This document shows positions 5,220 through 8,647 of a DNA stretch of 8,647 nt, one piece after another. The notes under the pieces are model-generated. The model was not told the origin of the DNA. It saw only the letters and a list, made by a program, of their open reading frames with translations, and made no database searches. Each line of letters starts with the position of its first letter. The stretch's first letter is position 1. The stretch covers positions 1 through 8,647 of the forward strand of contig CABREZ010000060.1 in the NCBI GenBank assembly GCA_902470035.1, given 5' to 3'. The position numbers and the translations under genes are program-made. This stretch comes from an uncultured Streptococcus sp. GTDB taxonomy: Bacteria > Bacillota > Bacilli > Lactobacillales > Streptococcaceae.

Positions 5220-5222
5220 GAG

Positions 5223-6488
5223 ATGTTTCTCTTGCAACAGGCAATCGCCTATATTTCTCGAAAAAGAACGAGGAATCTGGTCCTCTTTCTGATTCTCTTC
5301 TTGATCCTCTCTTGCTTGTATTTCTGTTTTTCGCTGATGCAAGTGGGAGGAAGACTGGAGGACCATATCAAACAGTCGGCTGGGACCAGTTTTGCCCTGA
5401 CCAGTAAACAGGGGAATACTCCCTTTGCTCTGAAGGAAGCTGAAAAGGTGCAAGAGCTTTCTGGGGTAGGAGGCATGGTTCCTCAATATGAAAGTCCCGT
5501 TCGCATTCTTGGTAAAGAAGCGGTGACTGGGCAGCAGTCGGTGGAACGGGATGATCTGGGTCAGGAAGCCAAGCAAGCGCTAGGCGCTGTCTTCACCCAG
5601 AAGACAGACCAGCACCTGGATTTTCGCAGTGGCAGTTTCCAACTGGTGCAAGGCAAGCACTTATCTGATAAGGCTCGTGGCCAGATCTTGATCCACCAAG
5701 AGTTGGCTAAGAAGAACAAGCTAAAGGTCGGAGATTCCTTGACCTTATCCAGCTTTCAGATGGGAGAGACTCCTGCCAAAGAGCAAACCTTTAAAATCGT
5801 TGGAATCTTTTCGGGTAAGAAACAGGAAAAATTCACAGGAATGACCTCTGATCTGAGTGAGAATCAAGTCTACCTCCCTTATGAGGATGCGACTAAGCTT
5901 CTTGGTCTCAGTCAGCAAGAAGTGACCCAGGCCACCTTTGGCGTCAAAGATCCTGAGAAAATCGATGCCCTCTTGAAGCAAGTCAAAAGCTTGGATCTGG
6001 ATTGGCAATCGCTACGCGTGGTCGAAGATCGCAAGGCCTTTGACCAGATGAAGGAATCCTCTCAGACCTTAGAAGGCCTGGTACGGATCATGATGATCGT
6101 CCTCCTAGTGACTGGAGCCGGTGCCCTATCGCTCTTACTCAGTCTCTGGACACGGGAGCGGATCCATGAAATCGGGGTGCTCTTATCCATTGGGAAGAGC
6201 AAGGGTCGGATCTTTAGACAGTTCCTCTTGGAGGTGGTGCTGGTATCCTTACTAGCGGTGATCCCAGCCTTTCTCATCGGACGGATGGTCAGCCATCGTT
6301 TCTTAGAGCAGTTTGTCGGACAGACCGGTCAACAGCAGACCCTAGACTTGCTCAACCAAATCCCTCAAGGCCTTTCCTTAGGAATCGCCTATGCTAGCCT
6401 CTTGTGTTTGATCCTTCTGTCGCTCGGTGTGACGACCAGCATGATCTGGCGCAAGACCCCAAAAGAAATATTAACAAAAATGAGTTAA
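5223..6488 (+). CDS. vex1: ABC transporter permease Vex1 (FtsX/MacB-like)
   Basis: This 421-residue permease subunit works with Vex3 and the Vex2 ATPase. Seen: one membrane segment at about 17-39, a large extracytoplasmic domain (about 40-285), then three segments at about 287-309, 334-354 and 387-408. After the second segment comes the FtsX-type coupling stretch RERIHEIGVLLSIGKSKGRI. Residues 136-176 (SGSFQLVQGKHLSDK, then LAKKNKLKVGD) have a clear counterpart in Vex3. GGAGG is 6 bases before the ATG. Family knowledge: this fold belongs to the MacB/FtsX superfamily, which uses mechanical force or exports peptides rather than carrying small solutes in bulk. In pneumococcus Vex1-3 sit next to VncRS. 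The substrate is unknown here. The length is close to pneumococcal Vex1. Base composition is clearly richer in GC than the toxin island. Confidence 0.88.
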   Translation: MFLLQQAIAYISRKRTRNLVLFLILFLILSCLYFCFSLMQVGGRLEDHIKQSAGTSFALTSKQGNTPFALKEAEKVQELSGVGGMVPQYESPVRILGKEAVTGQQSVERDDLGQEAKQALGAVFTQKTDQHLDFRSGSFQLVQGKHLSDKARGQILIHQELAKKNKLKVGDSLTLSSFQMGETPAKEQTFKIVGIFSGKKQEKFTGMTSDLSENQVYLPYEDATKLLGLSQQEVTQATFGVKDPEKIDALLKQVKSLDLDWQSLRVVEDRKAFDQMKESSQTLEGLVRIMMIVLLVTGAGALSLLLSLWTRERIHEIGVLLSIGKSKGRIFRQFLLEVVLVSLLAVIPAFLIGRMVSHRFLEQFVGQTGQQQTLDLLNQIPQGLSLGIAYASLLCLILLSLGVTTSMIWRKTPKEILTKMS

Positions 6489-6503
6489 GGAGAAGTGACA
6501 CAT

Positions 6504-7136
6504 ATGTTAGAACTCAAGAATGTAGCCTATAGTTACCAAAGCTATAGTGAAGATATCCTCTCAAATGTGAACTATCAGTTCGAAAATGGGACATTTTACA
6601 GTATTATCGGTCAGTCAGGAACTGGGAAATCTACCCTCCTCTCCCTCCTAGCTGGTCTAGACAATCCCAAGAAGGGGCAGGTTCTCTTTGATGGGGAGGA
6701 CATTCAGACCAAAGGGTCTAGCTACCATCGCAAGCACCATGTTTCCTTGGTTTTCCAGAATTACAATTTGATTGATTATTTGACACCACTTGAAAATGTC
6801 CGCCTGGTCAACAAACAAGCTGGGAAAGAAATTCTCTTGGAATTGGGATTGGACGAAACGCAAATCAAACGCAATGTCCTCCAACTTTCCGGAGGGCAGC
6901 AGCAACGGGTGGCCATTGCGCGTGCGCTCGTTTCAGAAGCACCTGTCATCTTGGCTGATGAGCCGACGGGAAACCTAGACGAACAGACAGCAGGTGACAT
7001 CATTGCCATTTTGAAGAAATTGGCCAAGGAACGCCAAAAATGTGTCATCGTCGTCACCCACAGCAAGGAAGTAGCAGAGGCCTCCGATGTGGTCTTGGAA
7101 TTGAGTCGTCGTAGCCTCGTTGAGAAGAGCAAGTAA
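6504..7136 (+). CDS. vex2: ABC transporter ATP-binding protein Vex2
   Basis: This 210-residue cytoplasmic ATPase powers the Vex1/Vex3 permease pair. With start 6504 the motifs are Walker A GQSGTGKST (36-44), Q-loop Q85 in VFQNYNLIDY, signature LSGGQQQ (128-134), Walker B VILADEP (148-154), D-loop GNLD (156-159) and switch H186 in VVTHS. All catalytic residues are present. The stretch between the Q-loop and the signature is shorter than in LolD/MacB-type ATPases. Start choice: AAGGAG (6487-6492) is 11 bases from ATG 6504; an in-frame GTG at 6495 would add three residues but is only 2 bases from that site. The gap to vex1 is about 15 bases, so the genes are co-transcribed. Confidence 0.9.
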   Translation: MLELKNVAYSYQSYSEDILSNVNYQFENGTFYSIIGQSGTGKSTLLSLLAGLDNPKKGQVLFDGEDIQTKGSSYHRKHHVSLVFQNYNLIDYLTPLENVRLVNKQAGKEILLELGLDETQIKRNVLQLSGGQQQRVAIARALVSEAPVILADEPTGNLDEQTAGDIIAILKKLAKERQKCVIVVTHSKEVAEASDVVLELSRRSLVEKSK

Positions 7137-7148
7137 GGAGGGAATGCT

Positions 7149-8525
7149 ATGTTGCGAAATGCTTTTGCTTATATCACACGTAAATGGCCCAAGTCTCTCT
7201 TGCTCTTTGCCATCATTCTCCTCATGGGGACCTTGAGCTTGATCGGACTCTCTATGAAGGGAGCGACCCAAAAAGCTTCATCGGAAAGCTTGGGATCCAT
7301 CACCAATAGCTTCTCCATGCAGATCAACCGCCGGACCAATCCGGGAACCCCTCGGGGAGCTGGGAATCTCAGAGGAGAAGATATCGAAAAAATCAGCCAG
7401 GTAGAGGGGATCACCTCCTCCATCAAGCGGATCAATGCCATCGCAGATATCCTAGACCACGAGATCATTGAGACCGAAGAAACCCTGCAAAATCAATCTC
7501 CAGAGCGGGCTAAGCACTTCAAGAATACCTTGATGGTGACAGGGGTCAATGACTCTTCAAAAGAAGATAAGTTTGTCTCTGGTGCCTACAAGCTGGTCCA
7601 AGGGGATCACCTGACGGATAAGGACAAAAACCAAATCCTTATGCACGAAGATTTGGCGAAAAAGAACGGCCTCAAGGTGGGCGATAAGGTTCGTCTCAAG
7701 TCCAATCTCTATGATGCCGACAATGAAAAAGGGGCTAATGAAACCGTCGAAGTGACCATTAAAGGCTTGTTCTCAGGGAAAAACCAAGCTCCTCTAACTT
7801 ACGCCCAAGAATTGTATGAAGATACACTCATTTCTGACTTGGATACAGCTGCCAAACTCTATGGCAATACCGTTCAAACAGCTACCTATGAGGATGCTAC
7901 TTTCTTTGCCAAAGGGGATCAGGACCTGGATAAATTGATCGAAAAAATCAAAGCCTTGGATATCCCATGGAATTACTTTGACTTGGTTAAGAGCTCATCC
8001 AACTACCCAGCCTTGCAAAAATCTATCAGCAGCATGTTCCAAGTGGCGAACTACTTATTTATCGGCAGCCTCATCTTTGCTAGTTTGCTTCTCACCCTTC
8101 TCCTTGTCTTGTGGCTCAATGCCCGTCGCAGAGAAGTGGGTATCTTGCTGGCTCTTGGACTTTCTAAGGTACAGATTGCGGGACAATTCGTGGCAGAATT
8201 GGTCATGATTTCCATTCCAGCCTTCCTCCTCTCCTATGGAGTCGCAGGACTTCTTGCTAAAGCAGTTGGAGATACCGTACTCAAAAACGTAACCAGTGGC
8301 ATTGCCAAACAAATGGCTCAAGAATCCTCTGCCGCCAACCTTGGTGGAGGAGCTGAGGCGGAAAGCTTCAGTAAGACCTTGACAGATATCCATATGGACA
8401 TCCAACCGAGCCAATTGCTCGTGATTGTGTTGGTCGGTGGGCTCCTCTTGATTCTCGTATCCATCCTTTCTTCACAATGGCTCTTGCATAAGAAACCAAA
8501 GGAACTCTTGGTGGATGTCGAATAA
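7149..8525 (+). CDS. vex3: ABC transporter permease Vex3 (FtsX/MacB-like)
   Basis: This 458-residue protein is the second permease of the system. It has one N-terminal membrane segment (about 16-36), a large extracytoplasmic domain (about 40-295), then segments at about 300-323, 347-369 and 423-446, with the coupling stretch ARRREVGILLALGLSKVQI after the second. Residues 144-185 (SGAYKLVQGDHLTDK, then LAKKNGLKVGD) match the Vex1 block, showing that the permeases are old duplicates. A Gly/Ala/Ser-rich loop lies before the last segment (about 390-410). AAGGAGGG overlaps the vex2 stop and is 6 bases from the ATG. The length fits pneumococcal Vex3. It probably forms a heterodimer with Vex1. Confidence 0.9.
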   Translation: MLRNAFAYITRKWPKSLLLFAIILLMGTLSLIGLSMKGATQKASSESLGSITNSFSMQINRRTNPGTPRGAGNLRGEDIEKISQVEGITSSIKRINAIADILDHEIIETEETLQNQSPERAKHFKNTLMVTGVNDSSKEDKFVSGAYKLVQGDHLTDKDKNQILMHEDLAKKNGLKVGDKVRLKSNLYDADNEKGANETVEVTIKGLFSGKNQAPLTYAQELYEDTLISDLDTAAKLYGNTVQTATYEDATFFAKGDQDLDKLIEKIKALDIPWNYFDLVKSSSNYPALQKSISSMFQVANYLFIGSLIFASLLLTLLLVLWLNARRREVGILLALGLSKVQIAGQFVAELVMISIPAFLLSYGVAGLLAKAVGDTVLKNVTSGIAKQMAQESSAANLGGGAEAESFSKTLTDIHMDIQPSQLLVIVLVGGLLLILVSILSSQWLLHKKPKELLVDVE

Positions 8526-8529
8526 GAGA

Positions 8530-8559
8530 TTGTTTCCTAAAATAGAAATAGGGTATAAT
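8530..8559 (+). promoter_or_regulatory. Predicted promoter of vncR
   Basis: TTGTTT (8530-8535) and a perfect TATAAT (8554-8559) are 18 bases apart. Transcription would start near 8566, giving a leader of about 30 bases before the vncR ATG. The regulator genes can thus be expressed apart from vex1-3. No terminator is visible after vex3, so read-through is also likely. Confidence 0.65.
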
Positions 8560-8595
8560 AGGAGGTAGAAGTTTCTTAGATAAAAAGGAAAGTGT

Positions 8596-8647
8596 ATGAA
8601 GATACTAATCGTAGAAGATGAAGTCCTGATTCGAGAAGGGATGAGCG
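8596..8647 (+). CDS. vncR: Response regulator VncR, N-terminal fragment
   Basis: Seventeen codons are visible before the window ends: MKILIVEDEVLIREGMS. The first strand and the acidic pair E7-D8 are the hallmark of a receiver domain; the phosphorylated Asp and the output domain lie beyond the end. AAAAAGGAAAG is 5-6 bases before the ATG. Its place after vex3 and the sequence start fit VncR, with the kinase gene vncS expected next. Confidence 0.85.
   Translation, partial: MKILIVEDEVLIREGMS

Noticed and set aside
5139..5576. Long minus-strand ORFs antisense to vex1, vex2 and vex3
   Set aside because: They are shadows produced by the GC-richer codons of the vex genes; every vex motif reads on the plus strand.

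Overview
The window looks like a Streptococcus of the mitis/sanguinis type. The basis is low-GC Firmicutes gene style with strong AGGAGG-type ribosome sites, a vex1-vex2-vex3-vncR locus as known from pneumococcus, and a streptococcal type VII secretion (T7SS) effector island. I worked by reading only; family assignments are recognition from memory plus visible motifs, not searches.

Left half (1 to about 4420, AT-rich): an interbacterial toxin island. It starts with an array of near-identical 202-residue membrane-anchored proteins: the tail of one copy at 1-111, then full copies at 155, 807 and 1531. They resemble TipC-type T7SS immunity proteins. The last copy overlaps the start of a 501-residue protein with an N-terminal serine-hydrolase/lipase-like domain (nucleophile elbow G-F-S-Q-S), a duplicated linker and an all-helical C-terminal domain. 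That is the reverse of classical LXG toxins and matches the layout of the T7SS lipase toxin TslA of Staphylococcus aureus. Two small helical proteins follow, placed like its targeting partners TlaA1 and TlaA2. A probable terminator lies at 4393-4419. A promoter with an extended -10 lies only in front of the last immunity gene, so immunity, toxin and partners probably form one transcript.

Middle (4282-5222): no convincing protein gene except a doubtful 20-codon ORF. It holds the island terminator, several inverted repeats and, at about 4930-5109, a candidate structured RNA. That RNA candidate has a predicted promoter, a 9-bp closing stem, inner helices and a strong intrinsic terminator. A new -10 box and a short leader with a hairpin precede vex1.

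Right half (5223-8647, clearly richer in GC): vex1, vex2 and vex3 encode an ABC transporter with two FtsX/MacB-like permeases and one ATPase. The response regulator vncR follows, with its own promoter, and is cut by the window end.

The most interesting part is the lipase-type T7SS toxin island combining a reversed domain order with TipC-like, non-lipoprotein immunity proteins in an alternating duplicated array. Its spacers still carry what look like stubs of lost toxin starts.
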